This document shows positions 27,717-38,056 of a stretch of 59,229 nucleotides of DNA, in pieces. The DNA is from an uncultured Opitutales bacterium. GTDB taxonomy: Bacteria > Verrucomicrobiota > Verrucomicrobiia > Opitutales > Seribacteraceae. Under the pieces are notes generated by a model that saw nothing but the letters and a program-made list of their open reading frames with translations, had not been told where the DNA came from and did not search any database. Every line of letters starts with the position of its first letter. Within the stretch, counting starts at the first letter, position 1. The DNA lies in NCBI GenBank assembly GCA_905478775.1, contig CAJQKB010000133.1, forward strand, positions 1 to 59,229, given 5' to 3'. The position numbers and the translations under genes are program-made.

Positions 27717-29723
27717 TTAAGAATATAGCTTTTCGATCAATTGATCGGAATTTTTAATTTCTTCTTTAAAGTCTTGGCCAATTCGAAGAGTTGAATTTTT
27801 CCGAGTGTTGTCTTTATGATTTGAAATATGAATTGGTCGGTATGGATTCTGTGATAATTTTTTCACAATTTCCTGCATTTGATTTGTCGGACAGGAAAGA
27901 GAACTAATTCCAACCGCTTCTTCTGTGATTGAACTCAGAGCATGACCGATTCCCTGTGGTGCCTGTTTGCATAGATTGGGGTAGCCGGTTTGAGCCTCTT
28001 TAAATTCTTTCAACCAAAGTTCTTTCTTGGTTAAATGGTATAAAGTTGAAAACACACGCAGAAGAGATGAATTCGCGGACGGTGTTGCATTATCATACCA
28101 AAACTTCTTCCTTACTTGTGCTGGATTATCATTACTTTTTTCGCTAAAATATAATCCACAGTTTTGTTTATCTTTAAATCTTTCAATTGTGGAGAGGGTT
28201 ATCTTTTCAGCCTGTTCAATGTAGGTAACAGAACTGCCTGGTTTTACCCAATCACTGAGCGAACTGAGGCAAAGTAAACTTTCTGCCCATAGTGCATAAT
28301 CATCTAGAAAGGAAAGTTCTGACAGTTGATTGTTTTCAAATGAAATCGAAGAAATTTTATTATTTTTAGACAGAAGGTTCTGGGTCATCCAGTCATTTAA
28401 TTCAATGGCAATTTGTAACCAATCTTTGCGGTTGAAAGCACGAGAGGCGTCGACCAGTCCACGAATTAAAAGCGCGTTCCAAACGGTAATTTTTTTCTTA
28501 TCACGAGTGGGGGGAATTCTATTTTTTCGATAAGAAAGGAGTTTGTTTTTATATTCTTTGCAGACATCTGTCTCTCCTTTTTCCGTCGAAATTTTGATTG
28601 GAAGTAATTTTCCTTCTTCAAAATTCTCTGCTTTGTTCATCTTATAGTGAGAAATGAATTCCTTTATCTCATCGGGCTTTAAGACCTCTGCAAGTTCTGA
28701 AAATTCTAATAAATAAAATTGTCCTTCTCCTTCTTCAGTATCTGCATTCACCGAAGAATAAAACCCACCCTTTTTATTTTTCATGTCCGAAAGGAGCCAG
28801 TCGATAGTCTGATCAACGATTTCTTTAAATAATGGTGAAGCAAATCGTTGATGCGCCTTGGAATAAGTTGAAAGAAGTAATGCATTATCATAAAGCATTT
28901 TTTCAAAGTGTGGAATAAGCCATTGTGTATCCACACTGTAGCGAAAAAATCCACCTCCAATCTGATCGTACATCCCACCACTACCCATTTTTGTCAAAGT
29001 TGTTTGAACTGAAAAATCAATTTTTTGTGCAAGTGTTTTATTAAATCGAACCGCTTGTGATTCGCGAATGGCGAGTAAGAAATCAATCTTCATTGGCGAA
29101 GGAAATTTAGGAGCGGGAGTAAATCCACCATCTTGGTCGTCATGGCTATCACAAATTGCTTTCGCTGAGTGCAAGAGGAGTTCATTGTTCCATTCATTCT
29201 CACCGGAGGAAAGTCCATTATTTGCATGTAGTAAATTACTGACCACATTCGAAGCATTTTCTTCCAATTCTTCTCTTTCTCTTTTGAAATGATCGGCAAT
29301 TCGCATAAGAACTTGAGGCCAGGGAACGATTCCTTGTCCCTGATCTTCTTTTGGAAAAAAAGTACCTCCCCAGAATGGGCGTCCATCGGGTAAGCAAAAT
29401 ACATTGAGAGGCCAGCCCGCTGACTGATTGAACATGTGAATAGCCTCCAGGTAAGTTTGATCCACATCAGGCCTTTCTTCACGATCTACTTTAATGCAAA
29501 CAAAGTGGCGATTCATTATTGAAGCAACGTACGAGTCTTCAAAAGACTCTTCTGACATAACATGACACCAATGACAGGCGGAGTATCCGATTGAAATGAG
29601 AACGGGTTTATCTAGTTCACGGGCAAGAGAAAACGCTTCTTCTGACCATGGTACCCAATTGACAGGTTGGTCGGCATGTTGTTGCAAATAAAGGCTGGGT
29701 TGATCAGATAATTGATTAGGCAT
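27717..29723 (-). CDS. YyaL/SPATA20-family protein (DUF255 thioredoxin fold plus six-hairpin domain)
   Basis: N-terminal thioredoxin-like DUF255 domain with the family signature [16 protein letters not shown] (Cys50, Cys53 in CHWC) and [18 protein letters not shown] long alpha/alpha-barrel-like domain follows, with [20 protein letters not shown] and [16 protein letters not shown] motifs. Length (668 residues) fits the family. It has no signal peptide, so it is probably cytosolic. The biochemical role of the family is not well established; thiol-redox and glycoside-related roles have both been suggested. It is divergent from mutL with 96 bases between. Confidence 0.9.
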   Translation of the reverse strand: MPNQLSDQPSLYLQQHADQPVNWVPWSEEAFSLARELDKPVLISIGYSACHWCHVMSEESFEDSYVASIMNRHFVCIKVDREERPDVDQTYLEAIHMFNQSAGWPLNVFCLPDGRPFWGGTFFPKEDQGQGIVPWPQVLMRIADHFKREREELEENASNVVSNLLHANNGLSSGENEWNNELLLHSAKAICDSHDDQDGGFTPAPKFPSPMKIDFLLAIRESQAVRFNKTLAQKIDFSVQTTLTKMGSGGMYDQIGGGFFRYSVDTQWLIPHFEKMLYDNALLLSTYSKAHQRFASPLFKEIVDQTIDWLLSDMKNKKGGFYSSVNADTEEGEGQFYLLEFSELAEVLKPDEIKEFISHYKMNKAENFEEGKLLPIKISTEKGETDVCKEYKNKLLSYRKNRIPPTRDKKKITVWNALLIRGLVDASRAFNRKDWLQIAIELNDWMTQNLLSKNNKISSISFENNQLSELSFLDDYALWAESLLCLSSLSDWVKPGSSVTYIEQAEKITLSTIERFKDKQNCGLYFSEKSNDNPAQVRKKFWYDNATPSANSSLLRVFSTLYHLTKKELWLKEFKEAQTGYPNLCKQAPQGIGHALSSITEEAVGISSLSCPTNQMQEIVKKLSQNPYRPIHISNHKDNTRKNSTLRIGQDFKEEIKNSDQLIEKLYS

Positions 29724-29819
29724 TACTTTATTCCATGTCAGAGAAGGAGGTTTTTCCCAAGCATGAATATAATTTTTTTGTATTTTCCAATTGGCAGAAA
29801 TGTGGGTTAGCCTTACGAA

Positions 29820-31673
29820 ATGGTAATGTCAAAAATCCGAATACTTCCCGATCGTGTAGCAAATCAAATTGCTGCAGGGGAGGTGGTGGAGAGACCAGCG
29901 GCAGTAGCCAAGGAATTAATTGAAAATAGTATAGACGCTGGAGCGAATAAGATTGAAATAGAATTTAGAAATGGAGGGAAGTCTTATTTGAGGGTCGAAG
30001 ATGACGGGGTAGGTATGGATCCTGACCAGGCACTGCTTTGCTTGGAGAGACACGCAACCAGCAAAATTCGTAAGGCAAGCGATCTCGATGAAATTCAAAC
30101 GTTTGGCTTTAGGGGAGAAGCATTGCCTTCTATTTCCAGTGTGAGCCGGTTTACTTTAAGGAGTCGTGCAAAAAATAGTTCTGAAGGGAATGAAATTCTC
30201 ATCAATGGAGGTAAAATGATTCACGTCAAAGAATGTGGAATGCCTCAGGGGACACGGATTGAAGTGGCTCATCTGTTTAACTCCGTTCCGGGTCGGCGAA
30301 AATTCCTCAAGACGGAGGTTACCGAATCTTCCCACATTATTCATTTGGCTAAATTATATGCATTAGCACACCCCCAAATTACGTTTTCTCTTATTGAGGG
30401 TGCACGCACTTTATTTCGCTCACCTGCCTGTGAGAATTTGATTGATCGAGTGCGAGAGATCTTTGGTAAGTCGTTATCGGAGTGCCTTGCCCCCATCGAA
30501 GTGCAGGCAGAGGGTATGAATCTGGGCGGTTTGTTGGGAAAGCCAGGGTACAGTCGCCCCACAAGGAAGGAGATGCTCTTCTATGTGAACCGTCGACCTG
30601 TGGAAAGCAAGACGATGTCGTACGCTTTACTGGAAGCTTATCATACCTATGCCCCTAAGGGACGGTTTCCTCCCGCAGTTTTATTTCTTACTATTGATTC
30701 AAGTTTAGTGGATGTGAACATACATCCTGCAAAGCGTGAACTTCGCTTTCGAGAAGACATGAAAGTCCGGGGATTTCTGATTGAGTCCATACTCCAATCG
30801 ATTCAGGAACTCTCGGGGAAAAGATCGAGAGAGATCAAGAAGATCGAACTTGAAAAAGATTCTCTCTCCGGACGGATGGTTCCTAAAATAGACGATCGAA
30901 TATTCGAGAAGTTTAAACCTTCTTCATTTCCTCAATCTTCCCATATTGTCGAATTAAAACCAGAGTTTGAATTTTTGCCTGGCGCTTTAGCCAGTAATCC
31001 ATCAATCAAGAAAACTTCAGGTATTGAAGATCGATCAGATACCAATTCGAAAGAACCTGTCAAACCAGTGGTTGGATTACGAGGAGATCCCAATGTAACT
31101 TGGCGATTGGTGGATCATAGTCATGGGAGTATGGCTTTATTCATTACCACTCATGGGGTTGTCGTTTTTCATTGTCGATCTGCTTATGAACGAATTCGCT
31201 TTGAAGCACTGGAAGATTCATTTGAAAAAAATCAAAAGGTCGGAAGCCAATCCCTTCTCCTGTCCGAGTCGATTGAATTGGATGGAGTAGAAAGTGCTTT
31301 TTTACAAAAATCTCTTCCTCAATTGGTTGAAATTGGATTTGTAATTGAAGAGTTTGGTCGTAATTTCTTCCGATTAGAAGCATGTCCCACTTGGCTTGAT
31401 CCTGAGAAAGCAGTGTCTTATCTACGAGATTTTTTAGAAATTGCCAGTGAGTCAGGAGGAGAAAGTAAAATTGTGATGTATGCAAAGGAGGCAATGATTA
31501 AGCAGGCAACTAAGAACCCTGGAGCGAAAGAAACTTTTTCTGAGAACGAAATTGTACGAATGGCAAATCAACTGCTCTCCTGTCGTAACCCTTACACCTG
31601 TCCGCAGGGACGGCCGATCTATTACGAACTTCCGGTTCGTGATTTTGAAACCCGATTTCGAAGAAAAATCTAA
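29820..31673 (+). CDS. mutL: DNA mismatch repair protein MutL, endonuclease motif not seen
   Basis: GHKL ATPase that couples MutS mismatch recognition to downstream repair. The N-terminal half is canonical: [34 protein letters not shown] and [12 protein letters not shown] disordered linker (about residues 340-415) leads to the dimerisation domain. There the metal-binding DQHA-x2-E motif of nicking MutL proteins reads HCRSAYE (about 451-457), and the C-terminal CPHGRP-type motif reads CPQGRP (about 593-598), so endonuclease activity is doubtful. Two ATG codons (29820, 29826) are possible starts. Length is 617 residues. Confidence 0.95.
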   Translation: MVMSKIRILPDRVANQIAAGEVVERPAAVAKELIENSIDAGANKIEIEFRNGGKSYLRVEDDGVGMDPDQALLCLERHATSKIRKASDLDEIQTFGFRGEALPSISSVSRFTLRSRAKNSSEGNEILINGGKMIHVKECGMPQGTRIEVAHLFNSVPGRRKFLKTEVTESSHIIHLAKLYALAHPQITFSLIEGARTLFRSPACENLIDRVREIFGKSLSECLAPIEVQAEGMNLGGLLGKPGYSRPTRKEMLFYVNRRPVESKTMSYALLEAYHTYAPKGRFPPAVLFLTIDSSLVDVNIHPAKRELRFREDMKVRGFLIESILQSIQELSGKRSREIKKIELEKDSLSGRMVPKIDDRIFEKFKPSSFPQSSHIVELKPEFEFLPGALASNPSIKKTSGIEDRSDTNSKEPVKPVVGLRGDPNVTWRLVDHSHGSMALFITTHGVVVFHCRSAYERIRFEALEDSFEKNQKVGSQSLLLSESIELDGVESAFLQKSLPQLVEIGFVIEEFGRNFFRLEACPTWLDPEKAVSYLRDFLEIASESGGESKIVMYAKEAMIKQATKNPGAKETFSENEIVRMANQLLSCRNPYTCPQGRPIYYELPVRDFETRFRRKI

Positions 31674-31716
31674 TTTTTTTCTTTCAAATATACTATTTTG
31701 AATACAGAAATAGAGT

Positions 31717-32988
31717 ATGAAAATTATATTCAACCAATCTATATTCATTTCCATAGTAATTTTTCTATCTTTCGGGTGCACAGTATCTGAAATTACTCAG
31801 AAAACCAAAGATGGATTCGTAAAAAGTAAATCTTACCTTACGGAAAAAAGTAAATTTGCTTACGAGAAGGGTCGGGAACAATTGGGATTAAGCGAAAATA
31901 CAAAATCACAAAACAAAGCAATGACAGTCGCAAAGAAAACATTTGGGGAAATGCCGAACGGAGAAAAAGTTAGTTTATTTGTTCTGACCAATGCCAATAA
32001 GATGCAGGTTAGCTTACTAGATTACGGTGCAACAGTGAAGGAAATCGTAGTCCCTAATCGAGACGGAAAATTGGAAAATGTTTCTCTCGGTTTTTCGAAC
32101 CTCAAAGATTATCGTGAAAAAAGCCCCTATTTTGGTTCTACTGCGGGTCGATATGCAAACCGGATCGCAAAGGGGAAGTTTTCTTTAAATGGAAAAGAAT
32201 ACCAATTAGCTGTTAATAATGGAGTGAATCACCTTCATGGAGGTGAGCGTGGATTTGATAAGATCGTTTGGAATGCAAAAATAAAAGATGTAGGTACAGG
32301 TGTTGTTTTTACCATGAGAAGTCCGGACGGGGATGAGGGTTATCCCGGAAACTTAGTCTCGAAAGTTACTTATACTTTAACCAATGAGAATGAATTGAAG
32401 ATTGAATATTCCGCCACTTGCGACAAAGAAACTGTCTTAAATCTTACCAATCATACCTATTTCAATCTGGCAGGGGAGGGTGATTCCACAATTCTTGATC
32501 ATCAACTCACCTTATTTGCAGATAAATTTGTGGCGACAGATGAGACCAACATACCCACTTCTATCTCGAAGGTTTCTGGAACTCCACTAGATTTCACCAA
32601 ACCTTTTGTTATTGGTGAACGAATTGAGCAGGAGCACGAACAATTACGATTTGGGAAGGGGTATGATCATACATGGGTAATTCGGAATGAGGGTGGAACA
32701 GAAGACAATTTGAGGCATGCCGCGACATTGCGAGACCCTGGTTCGGGCCGAAAAATGGAAATCTATACGGATCAACCTGGCATTCAGTTTTACTCCGGTA
32801 ATTACCTGGATGGTAGTTATCTCGGACATTCAGGGAAGCCCTATCCTTTTCGTTCCGGTTTATGCCTCGAGACGCAGGTTTTCCCGGACAGTCCCAACCA
32901 TCAGGGGGAGAAAGGCTGGAAGAGTTGCGTACTAAAGCCAGGTGATACCTACAGGCATACTACCTTACATAAATTTAGCGTTGAGTAA
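31717..32988 (+). CDS. galM: Aldose 1-epimerase (mutarotase), predicted lipoprotein
   Basis: Interconverts alpha and beta anomers of aldoses such as galactose and glucose. The catalytic histidines lie in NGVNHLHGGERGFDK (near residue 172) and LTNHTYFNLAG (near 244), and the catalytic base is the Glu in LCLETQVFPDSPNH (near 384). Unlike most GalM proteins, it has a lipoprotein signal with a lipobox-like LSFGC (Cys21) and then a charged linker of about 50 residues, so it should be anchored in the envelope facing the periplasm. Length is 423 residues including the extension. Confidence 0.92.
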   Translation: MKIIFNQSIFISIVIFLSFGCTVSEITQKTKDGFVKSKSYLTEKSKFAYEKGREQLGLSENTKSQNKAMTVAKKTFGEMPNGEKVSLFVLTNANKMQVSLLDYGATVKEIVVPNRDGKLENVSLGFSNLKDYREKSPYFGSTAGRYANRIAKGKFSLNGKEYQLAVNNGVNHLHGGERGFDKIVWNAKIKDVGTGVVFTMRSPDGDEGYPGNLVSKVTYTLTNENELKIEYSATCDKETVLNLTNHTYFNLAGEGDSTILDHQLTLFADKFVATDETNIPTSISKVSGTPLDFTKPFVIGERIEQEHEQLRFGKGYDHTWVIRNEGGTEDNLRHAATLRDPGSGRKMEIYTDQPGIQFYSGNYLDGSYLGHSGKPYPFRSGLCLETQVFPDSPNHQGEKGWKSCVLKPGDTYRHTTLHKFSVE

Positions 32989-33041
32989 GAGTAGAATTTG
33001 AAAAACCCGTAAAATTACCCAACTTTTCTTTGATTCGAAGA

Positions 33042-33070
33042 TTGGCATGGAGACTGCGTTATTGTAATAT
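33042..33070 (+). promoter_or_regulatory. Candidate promoter(s) of the glycogen phosphorylase gene
   Basis: TTGGCA (33042-33047) and TAATAT (33065-33070) are separated by 17 bases, a good sigma-70-type match. The same DNA also reads TGGCATGGAGACTGC, which keeps the GG-N10-GC core of sigma-54 promoters. In both cases transcription would start only about 6-15 bases before the ATG at 33083. Confidence 0.45.
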
Positions 33071-33082
33071 GAACTATTACAA

Positions 33083-35575
33083 ATGACTCAAAAAACTCTT
33101 TCTCGTCCCTTTACAATTCACGCAGATAAAACTGAAGAATCTCTAGTTGCAGAAGTAAAAGATGCGATCAAGCATCAATTACGACTGATTCTTGCTCGTG
33201 ATTTGGGTAGTGCCACCAAGTCTGAGCTTTGGATGGCCACCTCCCTTGCGGTTAAAGAAATGATGATCGATCGTTTTATCGAGACTCAAAAAGAGCACAG
33301 TAAGCAGGATACCCGTCGAGTATACTACCTGAGCTTAGAGTATTTGATGGGCCGCTTGCTGAATGTTAATTTGTCTAATTTGGGACTGAAGCATGCCGTG
33401 GAAGAAGCTCTTTCAGAACTAGGCTTCCAATTGGATGTTCTTTCCGAGGAAGAGCATGACATGGGACTGGGGAATGGTGGATTAGGCCGATTAGCCGCAT
33501 GTTTCCTTGATTCAATGGCGACTATGGACCTGCCTGCGATTGGCTATGGCATTCACTATCAATTTGGTTTGTTTAAACAAGAATTTGATAATGGTAGACA
33601 AATTGAAAAACCGGATGATTGGTTAAAAAACGGTAATCCTTGGGAAATTATTCGTCCGCAATATTCGCAAAAGATTCAGCTTTACGGTCAGGTTGAACAT
33701 TCTTACGACGACCTGGGGAATTATTCTCCCCAGTGGGTGGGTACAAAAGAGGTGGAAGGTATACCCTATGATTTACCAATTGTCGGATACGGTGCAAAGA
33801 CGGTAAATTTTCTTCGTTTATGGGAATCAAAAGCATCAGAACAACTTGATTTCCAAATTTTCAACCAAGGTGGCTATGTGGAAGCAGTTCGTGAAAAGGC
33901 GATGGGTGAAACAATCTCAAAAGTTCTTTACCCGAACGACGAGACAGAAAGCGGTAAAGAATTACGACTTGTTCAGCAGTATTTTTTCGTATCCTGTTCT
34001 CTCCAAGATATAATTAGAAGATTTCACAAGAAAGAACGAAATTGGGAAGATTTTCCGAAGCAGGCGGTGATTCAATTAAATGATACCCATCCTGCGGTTG
34101 CGATTCTTGAACTGATGAGAATCTTTTTGGATGTGGAACATTTAAGCTGGGATATGTCCTGGGCTCTGGTACAACGAACTTTTGCTTACACCAACCATAC
34201 GCTTTTACCGGAAGCTTTAGAAACATGGAGTGAGGGACTTTTTGCAAAGGTTCTTCCTCGTCACTTGGATATTGTTCGAGAAATTAATCGAAGGTTTGTG
34301 GAAAAGGAATTAGTTCAGAAATGGCCCAATGAACATGACAGACATCACCGGATGGCAATTATTGCAGACGGGCAAATTAGAATGGCTTTCCTTTCCGTTG
34401 TGGGCAGTCATTCTGTAAATGGTGTCGCAGCATTACATACAAAATTACTCCAAGAAAGACTTCTTAAGGATTTTGCCGAACTTTACCCCAATCGCTTTAA
34501 CAATAAAACCAATGGCATCACTCCACGCCGTTGGTTGCTCAGTTGTAATCAGGAGTTATCAGATTTAGTAACATCAGTTGTGGGGGACGAGTGGGTTACT
34601 GATTTGAGCAAATTGAGGGGACTAGAAAAAGTGGCAGATGACCCTTTATTTCAGCAACAATTTCTTGCGATTAAAAAGGCGAGTAAAGATCGTTTGGCAA
34701 AAGTGATTAAGGACGAAATAGGATTATCGATCCAATCGGATGCAATTTTTGATACGCAAATTAAACGCCTGCATGAATACAAGCGTCAACATTTGAACCT
34801 TTTGCATATTTTAACTTTGTACCGCAGACTTTTGAAAAATCCGGATTTGGATATTCCCTCGAGAGTATTTATTTTCGGTGCAAAAGCGGCGCCAGGCTAT
34901 CATTTAGCAAAAGTAATTATTCATGCCATTAACCTAGTGGGGGACCGGATCAATCAGGATGAGCGAATTAAGAACAAGCTCAAAATTGCATATCTTCCTA
35001 ACTATGGCGTTTCGATCGCAGAAAAAATAATTCCAGCGACCGATTTATCAGAACAAATTTCTACGGCAGGAAAAGAAGCATCCGGTACAGGAAATATGAA
35101 ATTTGCCCTTAATGGGGCGGTAACAATGGGAACACTAGATGGTGCCAATGTTGAGATTCATGAAGAGGTAGGAGATGATAATATTTTCATTTTTGGAAAA
35201 ACGGTGGAAGGAATTGAAGAGTTAAAACAGCAGGGATATGATCCCAAGAAATTTTATGAAGAGGATGAAGAATTAAAAGCAGTTCTCGATTGGCTGGCCT
35301 CTGATTTCTTTTCTCCCCAAGAGGGGTGCGTACTTTCTGACCTGCCCAATAGCTTGCTGCAGTGGGGTGATCCGTTTTTTGTATTAGCAGACTATCGAGC
35401 CTATGTTGATGCACAGGATCTTGCTGGTAAAGCATTTCAGGACGAAAAAAGATGGGCAGCAATGGCGATTCGAAATATTGCCGGTTCAGGGAAGTTTTCT
35501 TCGGATCGAACAATTGGAGAATATGCCGATGAGGTTTGGCAACTAAGCCCCGTCGAAGTGCCGCTCTCTTCATGA
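33083..35575 (+). CDS. glgP: Glycogen/starch/alpha-glucan phosphorylase
   Basis: Releases glucose-1-phosphate from alpha-1,4-glucans by phosphorolysis with pyridoxal phosphate. The GT35 signatures are plain: [20 protein letters not shown], and the cofactor region [16 protein letters not shown] with the PLP-binding lysine near residue 672. Length (830 residues) is standard. There is no recognisable Shine-Dalgarno sequence before the ATG, and the likely promoter is very close to it. The next gene overlaps its stop codon as ATGA, suggesting co-translation with a DUF3108 protein. Confidence 0.96.
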   Translation: MTQKTLSRPFTIHADKTEESLVAEVKDAIKHQLRLILARDLGSATKSELWMATSLAVKEMMIDRFIETQKEHSKQDTRRVYYLSLEYLMGRLLNVNLSNLGLKHAVEEALSELGFQLDVLSEEEHDMGLGNGGLGRLAACFLDSMATMDLPAIGYGIHYQFGLFKQEFDNGRQIEKPDDWLKNGNPWEIIRPQYSQKIQLYGQVEHSYDDLGNYSPQWVGTKEVEGIPYDLPIVGYGAKTVNFLRLWESKASEQLDFQIFNQGGYVEAVREKAMGETISKVLYPNDETESGKELRLVQQYFFVSCSLQDIIRRFHKKERNWEDFPKQAVIQLNDTHPAVAILELMRIFLDVEHLSWDMSWALVQRTFAYTNHTLLPEALETWSEGLFAKVLPRHLDIVREINRRFVEKELVQKWPNEHDRHHRMAIIADGQIRMAFLSVVGSHSVNGVAALHTKLLQERLLKDFAELYPNRFNNKTNGITPRRWLLSCNQELSDLVTSVVGDEWVTDLSKLRGLEKVADDPLFQQQFLAIKKASKDRLAKVIKDEIGLSIQSDAIFDTQIKRLHEYKRQHLNLLHILTLYRRLLKNPDLDIPSRVFIFGAKAAPGYHLAKVIIHAINLVGDRINQDERIKNKLKIAYLPNYGVSIAEKIIPATDLSEQISTAGKEASGTGNMKFALNGAVTMGTLDGANVEIHEEVGDDNIFIFGKTVEGIEELKQQGYDPKKFYEEDEELKAVLDWLASDFFSPQEGCVLSDLPNSLLQWGDPFFVLADYRAYVDAQDLAGKAFQDEKRWAAMAIRNIAGSGKFSSDRTIGEYADEVWQLSPVEVPLSS

Positions 35576-36333
35576 TGGTAAAGTTCTTTTTTTTATTATT
35601 CTCCTTTATTTCTTTTGTCCAGTATTCACTTGCAGATAAAAACTCTACTCTTCCATTTCAAGTAGGCGAGCGACTCGAATATGATCTAAGCTGGGGTTTT
35701 TTCCCCGTTGGTTCAGCTATTATGCAAGTTGAATCTCTGACAGAAGTGGAAGGAGAATTATGCTATCTCGTGAAATTCTCCGTCCGAACTAATTCTTTTG
35801 CCGATCGATTTTATAAAGTAAGGACCAGTATCGAGAGCACAGTTTCATCCGATTTCTCTCGTTCCATTATTTATCGGAAATCACAAGAGGAGGGGAGTAC
35901 GAAACGAAAGATTGTTGTCCGTTATGACTATGGGCAAAAAAAAGCGGTCTACTCGGAAGGAGGAAAGGTACAGTCTACTGTAGCAATCCCGAATAAAGTA
36001 CTGGATCCTTTATCAATTGCCTACTTTTTCAGGACTGATGACATTCAATCTGGTCAACAAAAGACATTGCCCACTTGTGATGGAAAAAGATTTCGGGAAA
36101 TTATAGTAAGAGCTGGAAAAAAGGAAAAGATTTCTGTACCTGCAGGGAAATTTTATGCAATTGAGACCAGACCAGAAATGCAAAACCTACGGGGTGTATT
36201 TAAGAAAAGTCCGGATGGAATATTACGGGTTTGGTACTCTGCAGACAGCCGAAGAATCCCTGTAAAAATCAGCAGTAAAGTAATCGTGGGAAGTTTTAAT
36301 GCTAACCTTCGAAAAACGAGTGGTTTAAAATAG
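35572..36333 (+). CDS. Secreted DUF3108 protein
   Basis: A 253-residue protein with a signal peptide ([15 protein letters not shown] with an alanine before the mature DKNST) and the DUF3108 pattern: [20 protein letters not shown] near the mature N terminus, the [10 protein letters not shown] motif (about residues 140-149) and [18 protein letters not shown]3108 proteins are periplasmic beta-rich proteins of unknown role. The start is the ATG at 35572 overlapping the glgP stop; an ATG at 35575 is equally possible. Its link to glycogen phosphorylase is only positional. Confidence 0.85.
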   Translation: MMVKFFFLLFSFISFVQYSLADKNSTLPFQVGERLEYDLSWGFFPVGSAIMQVESLTEVEGELCYLVKFSVRTNSFADRFYKVRTSIESTVSSDFSRSIIYRKSQEEGSTKRKIVVRYDYGQKKAVYSEGGKVQSTVAIPNKVLDPLSIAYFFRTDDIQSGQQKTLPTCDGKRFREIIVRAGKKEKISVPAGKFYAIETRPEMQNLRGVFKKSPDGILRVWYSADSRRIPVKISSKVIVGSFNANLRKTSGLK

Positions 36334-36340
36334 TTTTAAA

Positions 36341-37237
36341 CTATTCCTCCTTTTGAGAAGGAGGGTGTAGCATTGTTTCGATAAAGGATCGAAGGGCGGG
36401 AGTTAGCATACGTGTCTTTTTGTGAATGAGAGAGAGTGGTCGGATATGCTTACCTTCATCCAACTGGCAAGTAACCAATTGCTTTCGATCGGTTTCATTA
36501 GCAACGGTATTTTTGGGAATGATCGCGACTCCGGCATTGATTTCCAATGCCCGCTTTACAGTTTCTACATTATCAAATTCCATTACGATGGAGACTTCTA
36601 CCTCCGCGTTTCTGAGAATTTGATCAGTCGCTTTTCGAGTGGGAATATCTTTTTCAAATGCAATGAATTCAACCTCTTTCAGTTCCTCAATGGATAGACT
36701 GTCCTTCGCCGCTAATGGATGACTTGGATTCATTGCCACAATTAATTCATCGGTGGCAAATGGAATAATCGTGAGTTCTTTATGCTTCACGGGGAAGGCG
36801 ACCAAGCCAATATCTGCAGTCCCATGTAATACATCTTCATAAACTAAGTTTGCCCGCCTGTATTCAACCCTTGCGTTTACCGACGGAAATTCCTTCATGA
36901 ATGACTTTAAGTAAGGCGGTAATTCATGGAGTCCGATACTGTTAACAGTCGAGATTTGGATCGAGCCACTCACCACATTTCTCATTTCCTGAATTTCACA
37001 ACTTAAGCGTTCATAGAGGGTGAGGATTTCCTTAAAGGTTTTATAAAGTGTGGTTCCCTGCTGAGTGAGGCGAAATTTCTTCTGGTTTCGATCGATGATC
37101 AGCATGTCATAATAATTCTCCATCGCTTTTAATTGCTGACTTACTGCAGATTGTGTGACTTCGTTGAGTCGTGCTGCCTTTGAAAAACTTTGTGTTTCAA
37201 CCAAATCGCAAAATGTTTTGAAGTTTTGTATATGCAT
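36341..37237 (-). CDS. LysR-family transcriptional regulator
   Basis: An N-terminal winged helix-turn-helix (residues about 1-60, AARLNEVTQSAVSQQLKAME) followed by a periplasmic-binding-protein-like effector domain (about 90-290). The effector is not identifiable. It is divergent from yggS across 64 bases, a common layout for LysR regulators and their targets. A dyad in that gap is a plausible operator. The last codons overlap a CCTCCTT-N5-AAGGAGG hairpin (36346-36364) that could help end transcription. Length is 298 residues. Confidence 0.93.
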   Translation of the reverse strand: MHIQNFKTFCDLVETQSFSKAARLNEVTQSAVSQQLKAMENYYDMLIIDRNQKKFRLTQQGTTLYKTFKEILTLYERLSCEIQEMRNVVSGSIQISTVNSIGLHELPPYLKSFMKEFPSVNARVEYRRANLVYEDVLHGTADIGLVAFPVKHKELTIIPFATDELIVAMNPSHPLAAKDSLSIEELKEVEFIAFEKDIPTRKATDQILRNAEVEVSIVMEFDNVETVKRALEINAGVAIIPKNTVANETDRKQLVTCQLDEGKHIRPLSLIHKKTRMLTPALRSFIETMLHPPSQKEE

Positions 37238-37253
37238 GTATAATAGATATTAA

Positions 37254-37272
37254 TTGATCTTATGATTATCAA
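37254..37272. promoter_or_regulatory. Candidate LysR-type operator between the divergent regulator and yggS
   Basis: A perfect interrupted dyad TTGAT-N9-ATCAA lies in the 64-base gap between the divergent starts. A T-N11-A element, the loose LysR consensus, falls within it (37260-37272). The position fits autoregulation and control of yggS, but this is inferred from symmetry alone. Confidence 0.4.
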
Positions 37273-37301
37273 ACCTAATATTCAAAAAACTAATAATTAA
37301 G

Positions 37302-37994
37302 ATGATATCGGAAGCAGAATTCAGGCAAAACTTGGAACTTTTACAAGAGCAGCTTGCTAATGCATGTGGCTCTGCCAATCGATCCATTGAAGAGGTTCAA
37401 ATTCTTCCAGTCACTAAAAATTGGCCAATTGAAGCGGTTCACTACGCACAGAGAGCCGGTTTTTCGCGGGTTGGTGAAAATCGAGTCCAGGAAGCAATTG
37501 AAAAGCAAGTTGGAATTGAAGGAATCAATTGGGATTTAATTGGGCATTTGCAGAGTAATAAAGCCAAGCTGGTTGCCGGTCGATTTTCTCGGGTTCAAAC
37601 GGTGGATTCGAGCAAAGTTTTGAACAAGTTGAATCAAGCGTTAGAAAAATCGAATGATCAATTGGGTATTTTTATTCAGGTCAATACCGGCAAAGACCCT
37701 GCTAAGGCTGGACTTGCAGAGGAGGAATGTAAGAGCCTACTGGAAGAAGCCATGGGTTTTTCTACGATTAGAATTGAGGGTTTAATGACAATTGCTCCTT
37801 TTGCACCCAATGAACCTACTATTGCGAGGGATGCGTTTTCAAAATTACGAATTTTAAGAGATCGATTGTCTTCTCAATTCAACCTTCCTTTAACCGAACT
37901 TTCAATGGGAATGAGCGGAGATTTACAGGAAGCAGTAATGGAAGGTAGTACCATGATTCGTGTGGGTTCGGGGCTTTTTGGGCATAGGTCTTGA
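37302..37994 (+). CDS. YggS-family pyridoxal-phosphate homeostasis protein
   Basis: Single-domain PLP-binding TIM barrel related to alanine racemase. It is involved in vitamin B6 and amino-acid homeostasis rather than a defined reaction. The PLP lysine is Lys39 in PVTKNWP; other family motifs are VGENRVQEA, HLQSNKAKLV and ELSMGMSGDLQEAV, ending in VGSGLFG. Length is 230 residues. It is divergent from a LysR regulator and precedes the SirB1-aroE-prepilin peptidase cluster by 62 bases. Confidence 0.93.
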   Translation: MISEAEFRQNLELLQEQLANACGSANRSIEEVQILPVTKNWPIEAVHYAQRAGFSRVGENRVQEAIEKQVGIEGINWDLIGHLQSNKAKLVAGRFSRVQTVDSSKVLNKLNQALEKSNDQLGIFIQVNTGKDPAKAGLAEEECKSLLEEAMGFSTIRIEGLMTIAPFAPNEPTIARDAFSKLRILRDRLSSQFNLPLTELSMGMSGDLQEAVMEGSTMIRVGSGLFGHRS

Positions 37995-38056
37995 ATCTTT
38001 TGGATATAGAACTAGGCTTGCCCCGATTCATGGAAGGCGCAAATATTGGCACTTAA

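Noticed and set aside
29735-29923. Small open reading frame upstream of and overlapping mutL
   Set aside because: It lies mostly inside the mutL coding region in another frame and its translation is low in complexity with no recognisable domain.
36329-36364. Strong bidirectional terminator between the DUF3108 and LysR genes
   Set aside because: AATAGTTT-T-AAACTATT and CCTCCTT-N5-AAGGAGG are clear dyads, but neither is followed by a proper T-run, and the second overlaps coding sequence.
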